NCBI GenBank assembly: GCA_000242815.2
Contig: AHHB01000011.1
Span: forward strand, 62,001-126,000
Source of the DNA: Janthinobacterium lividum PAMC 25724
GTDB lineage: Bacteria > Pseudomonadota > Gammaproteobacteria > Burkholderiales > Burkholderiaceae_D
Direction of reading: 5' to 3'
DNA length: 64,000 nucleotides
Below are positions 56,757 through 64,000 of this stretch, in pieces; within the stretch, counting starts at the first letter, position 1, and the number at the start of each line of letters is the position of its first letter. Made by a program: the position numbers and the translations under genes. The notes beneath the pieces were generated by a model. The model saw nothing but the letters and a program-made list of their open reading frames with translations, searched no databases and was not told the DNA's origin.

Positions 56757-56798
56757 TTGCCAGGTTCCCAGAAAAATCTACACACGCAAAGACACGGG

Positions 56799-56828
56799 AT
56801 TATAGTTGGCTTTGATCTATAGAGTCAA
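56799..56828 (-). promoter_or_regulatory. strong sigma70-type promoter of the atp operon
   Basis: On the minus strand TTGACT (56828-56823) and TATAAT (56804-56799) are separated by 18 bases. The -10 box is a perfect consensus. Transcription should start near 56792, upstream of the atpI TTG at 56756. The remaining space to parB (56829-57026) holds nothing else I can support. Confidence 0.8.
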
Positions 56829-57026
56829 ACGTTGCTGCGCCGCAGCAGGGCGATTGCGGCGTGAAACTGACGCTTTACCGACTATTCCCTGTCACTTGCA
56901 CCACTATATGGCAAAGTTGCTTGTCTGGCCGATTTCTGGCGTGTTAACAAGCAATCCCGTGGTAGATCCGGGAAGTATGGCCAGATTGTCTGCACGCACA
57001 CTCCCCAGATTTTTGCAACTTGCTAT

Positions 57027-57911
57027 TTAACCACGCAAGCGGGTCAGCACGCCATCGAGCACGTCAAGATCGGCAAAATCGATCACCAGTTGACCACGGC
57101 CTTTGTTGCCCATTTTAAATACCACGGGTGTCGCTAGCGTATCGGACAACTCTTCTTCCAGGCGCGCGATGTCGCCGGACTTTTCCTTTTGCCGCGGTTC
57201 GACGGGATTGGTCGCTTCCTCGACGGTGCGCGTCACCAGCTTTTCCGTTTCGCGCACCGACAAGCGTTTGGCCACGACCTGGTTAGCCAAGTTGATCTGG
57301 CTGGCTGGATCGACCGCCAGCAAGGCACGCGCATGGCCCATGTCGATATCGCCGGCCATCAACATGGTCTGCACGGGACTGGCCAGGTTCATCAGGCGCA
57401 ACAGGTTCGACACCGCACTGCGCGAGCGTCCCAGCGCAGTGGCCGCTTGCTCATGCGTAAAATTGAAGTCAGCGATCAGGCGGTGGATACCTTGCGCCTC
57501 TTCCAGTGGATTAAGGTCTTCGCGCTGGATATTCTCAATCAGCGCCATGGCCGCGGCGGCCAAGTCGTCCACATCGCGCACCAACACCGGCACTTCCGTC
57601 AAGCCCGCCAACTGCGAGGCGCGGAAACGGCGTTCACCAGCGATAATTTCATATTTAATCACACCGCTCAGGGTGTCTTGCCCGATCGGGCGCACCAGGA
57701 TGGGCTGCATCAATCCTTGCGCCTTGATCGAAGCGGCCAATTCGTTCAGGGCTCCCTCGTCCATGCGCGTGCGCGGCTGGTACTTGCCAGCTTGCATTTG
57801 TGACACGGGTAAGCTGGAGGGTTGATGCGTGTCCGGACTGGCGAAATCGCCGCCGCCGCCCAGGAGGGCGTCGAGTCCGCGCCCCAGTCCTTTTAATTTT
57901 TTCGTAGCCAT
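57027..57911 (-). CDS. parB: chromosome partitioning protein ParB
   Basis: Centromere-binding CTPase/spreader of 294 residues. The N-terminus KKLKGLGRGLDALLGG is followed by the ParB domain with ISAGERRFRA-like IIAGERRFRASQLAGL, LIENIQREDLNPLEEAQG and the HTH region FTHEQAATALGRSRSAVSNLLRLMNL. It should bind the parS sites at 61702, 61978 and 62314. parA lies upstream, separated by a palindromic repeat. Confidence 0.95.
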   Translation of the reverse strand: MATKKLKGLGRGLDALLGGGGDFASPDTHQPSSLPVSQMQAGKYQPRTRMDEGALNELAASIKAQGLMQPILVRPIGQDTLSGVIKYEIIAGERRFRASQLAGLTEVPVLVRDVDDLAAAAMALIENIQREDLNPLEEAQGIHRLIADFNFTHEQAATALGRSRSAVSNLLRLMNLASPVQTMLMAGDIDMGHARALLAVDPASQINLANQVVAKRLSVRETEKLVTRTVEEATNPVEPRQKEKSGDIARLEEELSDTLATPVVFKMGNKGRGQLVIDFADLDVLDGVLTRLRG

Positions 57912-57968
57912 ACTGTCCTAATAATCTTATCTATATTGCCATTTGCCTTTAACCCAACGGCAAATGCT

Positions 57969-58034
57969 GGGGTCAGTTCCGGAGGAATCGGAATGCATCC
58001 CATTGGGATGCATTCCCCCGGCGGGTCTGACCCC
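57969..58034. repeat. 66-bp palindromic element between parA and parB
   Basis: The outer ends GGGGTCAG and CTGACCCC are reverse complements. The centre contains a near-perfect hairpin, GGAATGCATCCCA and TGGGATGCATTCC. It shares the GGGGTC ends with the palindrome at 10220-10246 and is probably a REP-like dispersed element. It lies within the parA-parB transcript. Confidence 0.8.
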
Positions 58035-58042
58035 GGGCTTGT

Positions 58043-58813
58043 TTACATATGTTTGATACGTTCGACCATCTCGGCGCCAAAGGCGATATACGCCTGGGCA
58101 CCTTTCGAACTAGGGTCGAAGGTCACGCCTGGCAAGCCGTACGATGGCGCTTCGGCCAGTCGCACATTGCGCGGAATGATGGTTTTGAAAACCTTGTCGC
58201 CGAAGTGCTGCTCCAGTTGCGCAGACACTTGTTGCGATAATGTCATGCGCGGATCGAACATCACGCGCAGCAAGCCGATGATCTTCAAATCCGGGTTCAG
58301 ATTGGCGTGCACCTTCTTGATGGTGTTGACCAGATCGGACAAGCCTTCGAGCGCGTAGTACTCGCACTGCATCGGAATGATCACACCATGCGCGGCGCAC
58401 AGGCCATTCAAGGTCAACATCGACAGTGCCGGAGGGCAATCAACCAGGATGAAGTCGTATTCGCTGTCCACTTCGGCCAGCGCTTCCTTCAGGCGGCGTT
58501 CGCGGTTATCCAGTTCGACCATCTCGACTTCTGCACCGGCCAGTTCGCGGTTCGACGGCAAGACATCGAAGCGCCCTGCTTCCGAACGTTGGCGTGCCGT
58601 CTTGACATCGGACTCGCCCAGCATGACTTCATAGGTGGACGCCTTCAAGCCGGCCTTGTTGATGCCGGCCCCCATGGTCGCATTGCCCTGCGGGTCGAGG
58701 TCGACCAGCAGCACGCGCTGGTTCAGCTTGGCCAGACCGGCGGAGAGATTGACGCTTGTTGTGGTTTTACCAACACCACCCTTTTGATTTGCTACACAAA
58801 AAATTTTGGCCAT
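58043..58813 (-). CDS. parA: chromosome partitioning ATPase ParA
   Basis: Deviant Walker-type ATPase (256 residues): NQKGGVGKTTTSVNL near the start and ILVDCPPALSML for Walker B. It uses ATP-driven DNA binding to move ParB-parS complexes. I chose the ATG at 58813 (MAKIFCVANQ), with AGAAG upstream, over a TTG/ATG nine codons earlier. The upstream region is an AT-rich repeat block. Confidence 0.95.
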   Translation of the reverse strand: MAKIFCVANQKGGVGKTTTSVNLSAGLAKLNQRVLLVDLDPQGNATMGAGINKAGLKASTYEVMLGESDVKTARQRSEAGRFDVLPSNRELAGAEVEMVELDNRERRLKEALAEVDSEYDFILVDCPPALSMLTLNGLCAAHGVIIPMQCEYYALEGLSDLVNTIKKVHANLNPDLKIIGLLRVMFDPRMTLSQQVSAQLEQHFGDKVFKTIIPRNVRLAEAPSYGLPGVTFDPSSKGAQAYIAFGAEMVERIKHM

Positions 58814-58871
58814 GTATCTTCTAGTCGTAAAGAAATGCAAACTTCATCGTGCGCCCCGGCATCCGACCGAA

Positions 58872-58982
58872 ACGATTTATATTGTTTATTTTATTTATAC
58901 TATTTATATGGTATAAATTGTTTATACGGTTTATATAATTTATACCGTATAAATTGTTTATATGATTTATACCGTTTAATTT
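58872..58982. repeat. AT-rich repeat block upstream of parA
   Basis: About 110 bases of nearly pure A/T with repeated TATAAATTGTTTATA and TTTATACCGT-type pieces. A perfect inverted repeat GGTATAAATT/AATTTATACC (58910-58946) can be drawn. The periodic structure is unlike the GC-rich surroundings. It lies between rsmG and parA and may be a promoter region, a bent or easily melted DNA element, or a binding site. Confidence 0.7.
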
Positions 58983-58990
58983 ACCAGCCC

Positions 58991-59635
58991 TTACAATCTT
59001 GCTATAAAGATCAGATGACGCTCCGCATTTAGCCCTGGCACCTGGATAGGCCGTAATTGCGTTATTTGCCAGTCTGCCGGCAGTCGCTCGCGCTCGTCTG
59101 GTGGTGCCACCCCTTTCAAGGCGATGAATTGCCCCCCCTCGGCCAGCACATGGTTCGACCAGTTGACGAAATCGGACAGGTCGGCAAAAGCGCGCGAGGT
59201 GATGACATCGAATTTCTGCTGCACTTCCAGCTGTTCCACGCGCTTGGTGTAGACGGTGACGTTGGCCAGACCCAGTTCGGCCTTCACTTGCGTCAAAAAA
59301 GCCGTCTTCTTATGCACCGTGTCGATCATCGATACTTTCACATCGGGCCGCGCGATAGCCAGCACCATGCCCGGCAAACCGCCACCGGCGCCCACGTCGA
59401 GCACGTTTTTCGCGTCTGCGAACGCTGGCACGGCGGCCAGCGAATCGAGTACATGCAAGGTCAGCATCTGCATGGGATCGCGCACCGACGTGAGGTTATA
59501 GACGCTGTTCCATTTGGCCAGCAGGGCCAGGTAGTCGAGCAGTTGTTCCGTCTGATCCGCGCTCAGGTCCAGCTCCAGCGCGGCGATGCCTTCATTCAAA
59601 ATGGGGGCCAGTGCGGCCCGGTCAAACTGCTTCAT
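58991..59635 (-). CDS. rsmG: 16S rRNA (guanine527-N7)-methyltransferase RsmG
   Basis: AdoMet-dependent methyltransferase (214 residues) with [17 protein letters not shown] as the binding loop and [16 protein letters not shown] downstream. Modification of G527 is linked to streptomycin sensitivity in E. coli. The start overlaps the mnmG stop by four bases (ATGA). Confidence 0.95.
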   Translation of the reverse strand: MKQFDRAALAPILNEGIAALELDLSADQTEQLLDYLALLAKWNSVYNLTSVRDPMQMLTLHVLDSLAAVPAFADAKNVLDVGAGGGLPGMVLAIARPDVKVSMIDTVHKKTAFLTQVKAELGLANVTVYTKRVEQLEVQQKFDVITSRAFADLSDFVNWSNHVLAEGGQFIALKGVAPPDERERLPADWQITQLRPIQVPGLNAERHLIFIARL

Positions 59636-61569
59636 TCAACAACCTCGTCCTTTAAAGTGGTAGTCTGCGCGGCACCGAAACCACGCTTTTTCAAATGCAC
59701 CAGCAGCAGCGAAATCGCCGCCGGGGTCACGCCGGAAATGCGCGATGCCTGGCCCAGGGTTTCAGGGCGCTGCTTGTCGAGTTTTTGCCGTACTTCGACC
59801 GACAACGCGCCGATATCGAGATAGTTGAAACCGACAGGCAGGGCCAGGTTTTCATAGTGTTCATGACGCTCGATTTCCTTGCTCTGGCGCTCGATATAGC
59901 CCGCATATTTGAGCTGGATTTCCACCTGCTCGCGCACGGCGGGATCTTCTACTCCGGGGCCGGCCAGGGCCTGGCCTTCCATGCCCGTCATGCTCATCAG
60001 GGTATCGTAGGCCACGTTCGGACGGCATAGCAGGTCGGCCAGCGAGTATTCGCGCTCGATGGCCTGGCCGACGATGCGTTCCGATTCGGCCGCCGCCAGT
60101 ATGCGCGGATTGACCCAGGTAGAACGCAGGCGCTGCAGTTCCAGCGCCACCGCTTCGCGCTTGATTTCGAAGGCTTGCCACTGGGCATCGCCGACGCAGC
60201 CCAGGGTGCGACCGATTTCCGTCAGGCGCATGTCGGCATTGTCTTCGCGCAGGCTCAAGCGGTACTCGGCGCGGCTGGTGAACATGCGGTACGGTTCCTG
60301 CACGCCCTGGGTGATCAGATCGTCAACCAGCACGCCAAGATACGCCTCGGAGCGGCCCGGTACCCAGGCTTGCTTGTCCTGCGTCAGCAAGGCTGCGTTC
60401 AGGCCGGCCAACATGCCTTGCGCGGCCGCTTCTTCGTAACCGGTAGTACCGTTGATCTGACCGGCGAAGAACAGACCAGCCACGGCCTTCGTTTCCAGCG
60501 ACGCCTTCAAGCCGCGCGGGTCGAAATAATCATATTCGATGGCGTAACCGGGGCGCATGATGTGGGCGTTTTCCATACCCTTCATCGATTGCACCAGGGC
60601 GATCTGCACATCGAACGGCAGGCTCGTGGAGATGCCGTTAGGATAGAACTCATGCGTCGTCAAGCCTTCCGGCTCAAGGAAGATCTGGTGCGAGTCCTTG
60701 CCCGAGAAACGGTGGATCTTGTCTTCGATCGAGGGGCAATAGCGGGGACCCACGCCTTCGATGACGCCCGTGTACATGGGGCTGCGATCGAGGCCGGCGC
60801 GGATAATGTCATGCGTCTGCGTATTCGTGTGCGTGACCCAGCAGGGCACCTGGCGCGGATGCATGGACGTGTTGCCCATCACCGAGAAGACGGGCACGGG
60901 AGCGAGATCACCGGCCTGTTCTTGCATCACGGAAAAATCGATCGTGCGCCCATCGATGCGCGGCGGCGTGCCCGTTTTCAAACGCCCTTGCGGCAGTTTC
61001 AGCTCTTTCAGGCGGGCGGACAGCGAAATGGCGGGCGGGTCACCGGCGCGACCAGCCGAGTAGTTATTCAAGCCCACGTGAATCTTCCCGTCAAGGAAAG
61101 TACCAGCCGTCAGCACCACGGCGCGCGCCAAAAACTTCAGGCCGATCTGCGTCACGGCGCCGACGACACGGTCGCCTTCGACGATCAAGTCGTCCACGGC
61201 TTGCTGGAACAGCCATAAATTCGGCTGGTTTTCCAGACGTGTACGGATGGCGGCTTTGTATAAAATGCGGTCAGCCTGGGCGCGCGTGGCGCGTACTGCC
61301 GGACCTTTCGAAGAGTTCAGGATGCGGAACTGGATGCCGGACTCGTCGGTGGCAATTGCCATCGCACCGCCCATGGCATCGACCTCTTTGACCAAATGGC
61401 CCTTGCCGATGCCGCCAATCGAGGGATTACACGACATCTGGCCCAGTGTCTCAATATTATGCGTAAGCAATAGCGTCTTCTGCCCCATGCGGGCGGAAGC
61501 GAGGGCCGCCTCGGTACCGGCGTGACCACCACCGACAACGATAACGTCGAATTCTGTAGGAAATAACAT
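59632..61569 (-). CDS. mnmG: tRNA uridine 5-carboxymethylaminomethyl modification enzyme MnmG
   Basis: FAD-dependent enzyme (645 residues) that with MnmE modifies U34 of several tRNAs. The FAD loop is [18 protein letters not shown], and [22 protein letters not shown] and [17 protein letters not shown] are family motifs. I chose the ATG at 61569, since upstream codons reach only a TTG at 61590. It opens the mnmG-rsmG pair that precedes parAB. Confidence 0.96.
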   Translation of the reverse strand: MLFPTEFDVIVVGGGHAGTEAALASARMGQKTLLLTHNIETLGQMSCNPSIGGIGKGHLVKEVDAMGGAMAIATDESGIQFRILNSSKGPAVRATRAQADRILYKAAIRTRLENQPNLWLFQQAVDDLIVEGDRVVGAVTQIGLKFLARAVVLTAGTFLDGKIHVGLNNYSAGRAGDPPAISLSARLKELKLPQGRLKTGTPPRIDGRTIDFSVMQEQAGDLAPVPVFSVMGNTSMHPRQVPCWVTHTNTQTHDIIRAGLDRSPMYTGVIEGVGPRYCPSIEDKIHRFSGKDSHQIFLEPEGLTTHEFYPNGISTSLPFDVQIALVQSMKGMENAHIMRPGYAIEYDYFDPRGLKASLETKAVAGLFFAGQINGTTGYEEAAAQGMLAGLNAALLTQDKQAWVPGRSEAYLGVLVDDLITQGVQEPYRMFTSRAEYRLSLREDNADMRLTEIGRTLGCVGDAQWQAFEIKREAVALELQRLRSTWVNPRILAAAESERIVGQAIEREYSLADLLCRPNVAYDTLMSMTGMEGQALAGPGVEDPAVREQVEIQLKYAGYIERQSKEIERHEHYENLALPVGFNYLDIGALSVEVRQKLDKQRPETLGQASRISGVTPAAISLLLVHLKKRGFGAAQTTTLKDEVVE

Positions 61570-61614
61570 AATTAATAGGTAACAGTGCAAGTAAAAATGC
61601 GGGAAGAGAGCCCG

Positions 61615-61643
61615 ATTATAGAGTCTTTTTGCGAGCGTAACCT
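61615..61643 (-). promoter_or_regulatory. probable promoter of mnmG
   Basis: On the minus strand TATAAT (61620-61615) is a perfect -10 box about 46 bases upstream of the ATG at 61569. The -35 region at 17 bases spacing (GGTTAC, 61643-61638) is poor, so activation or an extended element may be needed. Confidence 0.5.
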
Positions 61644-61701
61644 TCCATGGGCCAATTTTTGCTTAATTTTTACTCAGCAGTAGAGCGGAAGAGGGCATTT
61701 C

Positions 61702-61717
61702 TGTTTCACGTGGAACA
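61702..61717. promoter_or_regulatory. parS site 1 (ParB binding)
   Basis: TGTTTCACGTGGAACA differs by one base from the bacterial parS consensus TGTTTCACGTGAAACA. It lies upstream of mnmG. ParB encoded at 57027 is the expected ligand. Confidence 0.9.
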
Positions 61718-61787
61718 CGCACCGGACTCGCGTGTGCGCCGTCATCCCCCTGCTGTACGCCATCCGCTGCCAGTGGCCTTCCACTCT

Positions 61788-61823
61788 CTCCATCCTCTCC
61801 ATCCTCTCCATCCTGTCCATCCT
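61788..61823. repeat. 9-bp tandem repeat, four copies
   Basis: Four units of CTCCATCCT (the last begins GTCC) lie between two parS sites in the mnmG-alcohol dehydrogenase gap. The gap 61570-62051 holds no gene; an open frame across it is made only of this repeat and the parS palindromes. Confidence 0.75.
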
Positions 61824-61977
61824 GCTAAATAGCGAGGTCGTCCTCCTGAAGTCTAGGAATGCGAACGTCAGCGAACTTGGTTTGCCGGTTCTCTTGGCCG
61901 TCATGGACTTTTGGAGGATATTGGCCTTCGGCCGGTCATCCGATAGGCAACACGGCATTGATGGATGCCCCCGTTCC

Positions 61978-61993
61978 CGTTCCACGTGAAACA
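61978..61993. promoter_or_regulatory. parS site 2 (ParB binding)
   Basis: CGTTCCACGTGAAACA is the reverse complement of the variant seen at site 1 except for its first base. It lies in the intergenic region 59 bases before the alcohol dehydrogenase start. Confidence 0.88.
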
Positions 61994-62051
61994 CACGCGG
62001 GACGGAAAAGCGGAGTAAGCTTGGCACATGACTCGACTGCCAGGAGTATGC

Positions 62052-63209
62052 ATGCCCGCCTTCCAGTTCCGCACCGTGCCGCATCTGATCGTTGCGCCAG
62101 GCGCCGCCACCCAACTGGGCGCGCACGTCGCCCATCACTTCCCCACCGTGCGCCGCGCGCTGCTCGTCACCGACGCTGGTTTTCTAGGTACGGGACTTGC
62201 AGATGATCCGCTGCATAGCTTGCGAACGGCAGGCATTGAGGTGCATGTCTTTTCCGATGTGCAAGCGGATCCGTCGGAAGCGGTCGTGCTTGCAGGCGTG
62301 AGCCGAGCCCAAATGTTTCACGTGGAACTCATCATCGGTCTCGGTGGCGGCAGCTCGCTGGACGTGGCCAAACTGGTCGCCGTGCTGGCAGCAGGACACC
62401 AGGATCTGGCGCAACTGTATGGCATCGGCAATGTCCACAGCCAACGCCTGCCCCTGGTGCAATTACCCACTACGGCAGGCACAGGTTCCGAAGTGACGCA
62501 GATTGCCATCGTCACCACAGGCGCCAGCAGCAAGATGGGCATAGTCGCGCCGCAACTATATGCAGACTTGGCCATCCTCGATGCCAAGCTGACCCTGAGC
62601 TTGCCGCCCGCCGTGACAGCCGCCACCGGCATCGACGCCATGGTGCATGCGATCGAGGCGTACACCAGCCGCCTGCTGAAAAATCCCTTGTCCGACATGC
62701 TGGCTATCGAAGCCTTGTCGCTATTGTCCGGTAATCTGCTCACGGCCTGCCGCGATGGCAGCAACTTGCCGGCGCGCGAAGCCATGCTGCTAGGCGCCAT
62801 GCTGGCCGGCCAGGCGTTTGCCAATGCGCCCGTGGCCGCCGTGCATGCGCTTGCCTATCCCATTGGCAGCCTGTTCCACGTGCCACACGGCCTGTCGAAT
62901 GCGCTGGTGCTGCCACACGTGCTGCGCTTCAATCTGTCCCACGCAGCGCCCCTGTATGCGCAACTGGCGAGCGTCGTGCAACCGGGCATCACGGGCAGCG
63001 AGAAAGCACGGGCCGAGGCCTTGATCGACGCCATGCAGGACATTAGCGCTGCCACCGGCATCGCGCGTACGCTGCGCGAAGTGGGCGTCATGACCAGCGA
63101 CCTGGACCGACTCGCCGATGACGCCATGCTGCAGACGCGATTGCTGGGCAACAATGCGCGCGTTGTCACACGCAAGGATGCCCGCGCCATCTATGCGGCA
63201 GCGCTATGA
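62052..63209 (+). CDS. iron-containing alcohol dehydrogenase
   Basis: NAD(P)-dependent group III alcohol dehydrogenase (385 residues). Motifs are IGLGGGSSLDVAK, PTTAGTGSEVT, the metal-ligand region ATGIDAMVHAIEAYTS and the His-rich AAVHALAYPIGSLFHVPHGLSNALVLPHVL (read in parts). CAGGAG five bases before the ATG at 62052 supports this start over the ATG eight codons earlier. The natural substrate (maleylacetate, butanol or another) cannot be told. A parS site lies inside the gene (62314). Confidence 0.9.
   Translation: MPAFQFRTVPHLIVAPGAATQLGAHVAHHFPTVRRALLVTDAGFLGTGLADDPLHSLRTAGIEVHVFSDVQADPSEAVVLAGVSRAQMFHVELIIGLGGGSSLDVAKLVAVLAAGHQDLAQLYGIGNVHSQRLPLVQLPTTAGTGSEVTQIAIVTTGASSKMGIVAPQLYADLAILDAKLTLSLPPAVTAATGIDAMVHAIEAYTSRLLKNPLSDMLAIEALSLLSGNLLTACRDGSNLPAREAMLLGAMLAGQAFANAPVAAVHALAYPIGSLFHVPHGLSNALVLPHVLRFNLSHAAPLYAQLASVVQPGITGSEKARAEALIDAMQDISAATGIARTLREVGVMTSDLDRLADDAMLQTRLLGNNARVVTRKDARAIYAAAL
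62314..62329. promoter_or_regulatory. parS site 3, inside the alcohol dehydrogenase gene
   Basis: TGTTTCACGTGGAACT matches site 1 in 15 of 16 bases and encodes MFHVEL within the dehydrogenase. A weaker match (TGTTCCACGTGCCACA, 62872-62887) occurs later in the same gene. Confidence 0.85.
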
Positions 63210-63212
63210 GAC

Positions 63213-64000
63213 TCAGTTGGGTACATCCACCACCGTGCCCGTCACGCTGATCGCATTACCCGCCAATGGCGTTGCCGCTATCGCTGGCACGTTGACATTC
63301 GTGATCAAGGTCGACGCGTCAGCGCGTGTCACCGCGCGCACCACCTGCGAGGGCGGCAACGCTTGCTTGACAGACAAATGCGCAAACATCGCGTCGAGTG
63401 CCCGGTTCAGGTACACATGCAAGGGCACGATCAGGGTCGGCAAGGCGCTGCTGAAGGAATCGAAGTGGTTGGCGTTAGTCACCTCCACATAGCGCAGTTT
63501 GCTGTTGCTCCCTTCCACGGCCGCGTTCAGGCCAAGATAGGCGCGCGAGGCTTGATTGACGGGAATCAGGGTATCGCTGCGGCCATGCACGATGATGGCT
63601 GGCTTGCCATGCAATTTTCCGCTGGCAGCTACTTCGGCCATGCCTGCCCGCACGCGCACGCTTTGCCCTTCCAAGGTGCCCTGCAAGTTGGCGCCGCTGA
63701 CGGCATCCTTGCCTATCGCCAAGCTGCGCAGGCACAGAAAGCCATCGAGCGACTGGTCCGCAATGTTGCTTGAGGGCGACACGCCAGCCGTGTAGCCCTT
63801 GGCGCCGCCCACGCTGTTCTCGTAGACGACACTGCCGGGTATACCGTTTTGCGCCGCAAAACTGGCCGCCCTTTGCGCCGAGGTAAAAGGAATCGGATTA
63901 GCGCTGCCATCGGTCTGTGCAAACGTGAAACCGCATACCTTGTCGGTCACGGAAAATTTTCCATAAGCATAGGCGTACGTCACGGCCACCAGGATATTCG
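63213..64000 (-). CDS. D-(-)-3-hydroxybutyrate oligomer hydrolase, 3' part
   Basis: Partial gene that runs off the right edge; only the C-terminal about 262 residues are here. The sequence HGKPAIIVHGRSDTLIPVNQASRAYLGL and YVEVTNANHFDSF (catalytic His region) is typical of 3-hydroxybutyrate oligomer hydrolases, which cleave PHB oligomers to monomers. The reading frame is open through 64000. The end is VVDVPN and TGA at 63213-63215, three bases after the convergent dehydrogenase stop. The N-terminus and any signal peptide are outside the window. Confidence 0.85.
   Translation of the reverse strand, partial: NILVAVTYAYAYGKFSVTDKVCGFTFAQTDGSANPIPFTSAQRAASFAAQNGIPGSVVYENSVGGAKGYTAGVSPSSNIADQSLDGFLCLRSLAIGKDAVSGANLQGTLEGQSVRVRAGMAEVAASGKLHGKPAIIVHGRSDTLIPVNQASRAYLGLNAAVEGSNSKLRYVEVTNANHFDSFSSALPTLIVPLHVYLNRALDAMFAHLSVKQALPPSQVVRAVTRADASTLITNVNVPAIAATPLAGNAISVTGTVVDVPN

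Noticed and set aside
61674..62138. Minus-strand open frame of 154 codons between mnmG and the dehydrogenase
   Set aside because: Its peptide is built from the 9-bp repeat (MERMERMER) and translated parS palindromes (VFHVE, VFHVK), so it is not a gene.

Overview
The window looks like an origin-proximal stretch of a high-GC betaproteobacterial chromosome of the Oxalobacteraceae type (Janthinobacterium, Duganella or Massilia). This is an inference from protein style, from the gene order mnmG-rsmG-parA-parB-atpIBEFHAGDC, and from PHB and HAAT-transporter gene sets typical of that family. Three near-consensus parS sites at 61.7-62.3 kb support origin proximity.

Layout. 0-6.3 kb: a possible decayed gene, then minus-strand housekeeping and hypothetical genes (DUF2520, DUF924, MgtC-like, Xaa-Pro aminopeptidase, Crp/Fnr regulator). 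6.4-15.3 kb: a plus-strand HAAT-type ABC transporter operon (LivG, H, M, substrate-binding protein, LivF) enclosed by an acyl-CoA ligase and a PaaK-like ligase; livH carries a single-base frameshift. 15.3-24.9 kb: hpt, nitronate monooxygenase, MBL hydrolase, DUF1289 protein, a CopG-type regulator with a PHB depolymerase-family esterase whose 3' end has been tandemly duplicated, and a hybrid histidine kinase with an HD-GYP response regulator. 25-35.5 kb: argB, tRNA-Thr(GGT), TraB/GumN protein, HAD nucleotidase, slmA, pabB-pabC fusion, glutathione peroxidase, a second PHB depolymerase-like esterase, gabD, PPK2 and a CoA-binding protein.

35.6-42 kb is an accessory island: a sugar-permease gene remnant, a C39-peptidase ABC exporter, an HlyD adaptor, a strikingly AT-rich segment with a small membrane protein (candidate immunity) and a 63-residue microcin-like precursor with a double-glycine-type leader, bounded by a decayed IS5-family transposase.

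42-49.4 kb holds a two-armed cluster joining polyamine enzymes to membrane-stress-type proteins. The minus arm has a membrane-bound spermidine-synthase-like protein and a Tat-signal FAD oxidoreductase (frameshifted here). The plus arm has DUF350, an SPFH/SHOCT protein, a DUF4178 zinc-ribbon membrane protein, a Gly/Ser-rich microprotein, an S-adenosylmethionine decarboxylase and a lipoprotein. This is the most interesting system in the window.

49.6-61.6 kb is the ATP synthase operon with a strong promoter and a terminator, then parB, parA, an AT-rich repeat block, rsmG and mnmG. 61.6-64 kb contains parS sites, an iron-containing alcohol dehydrogenase and the 3' part of a 3-hydroxybutyrate oligomer hydrolase that runs off the right edge.
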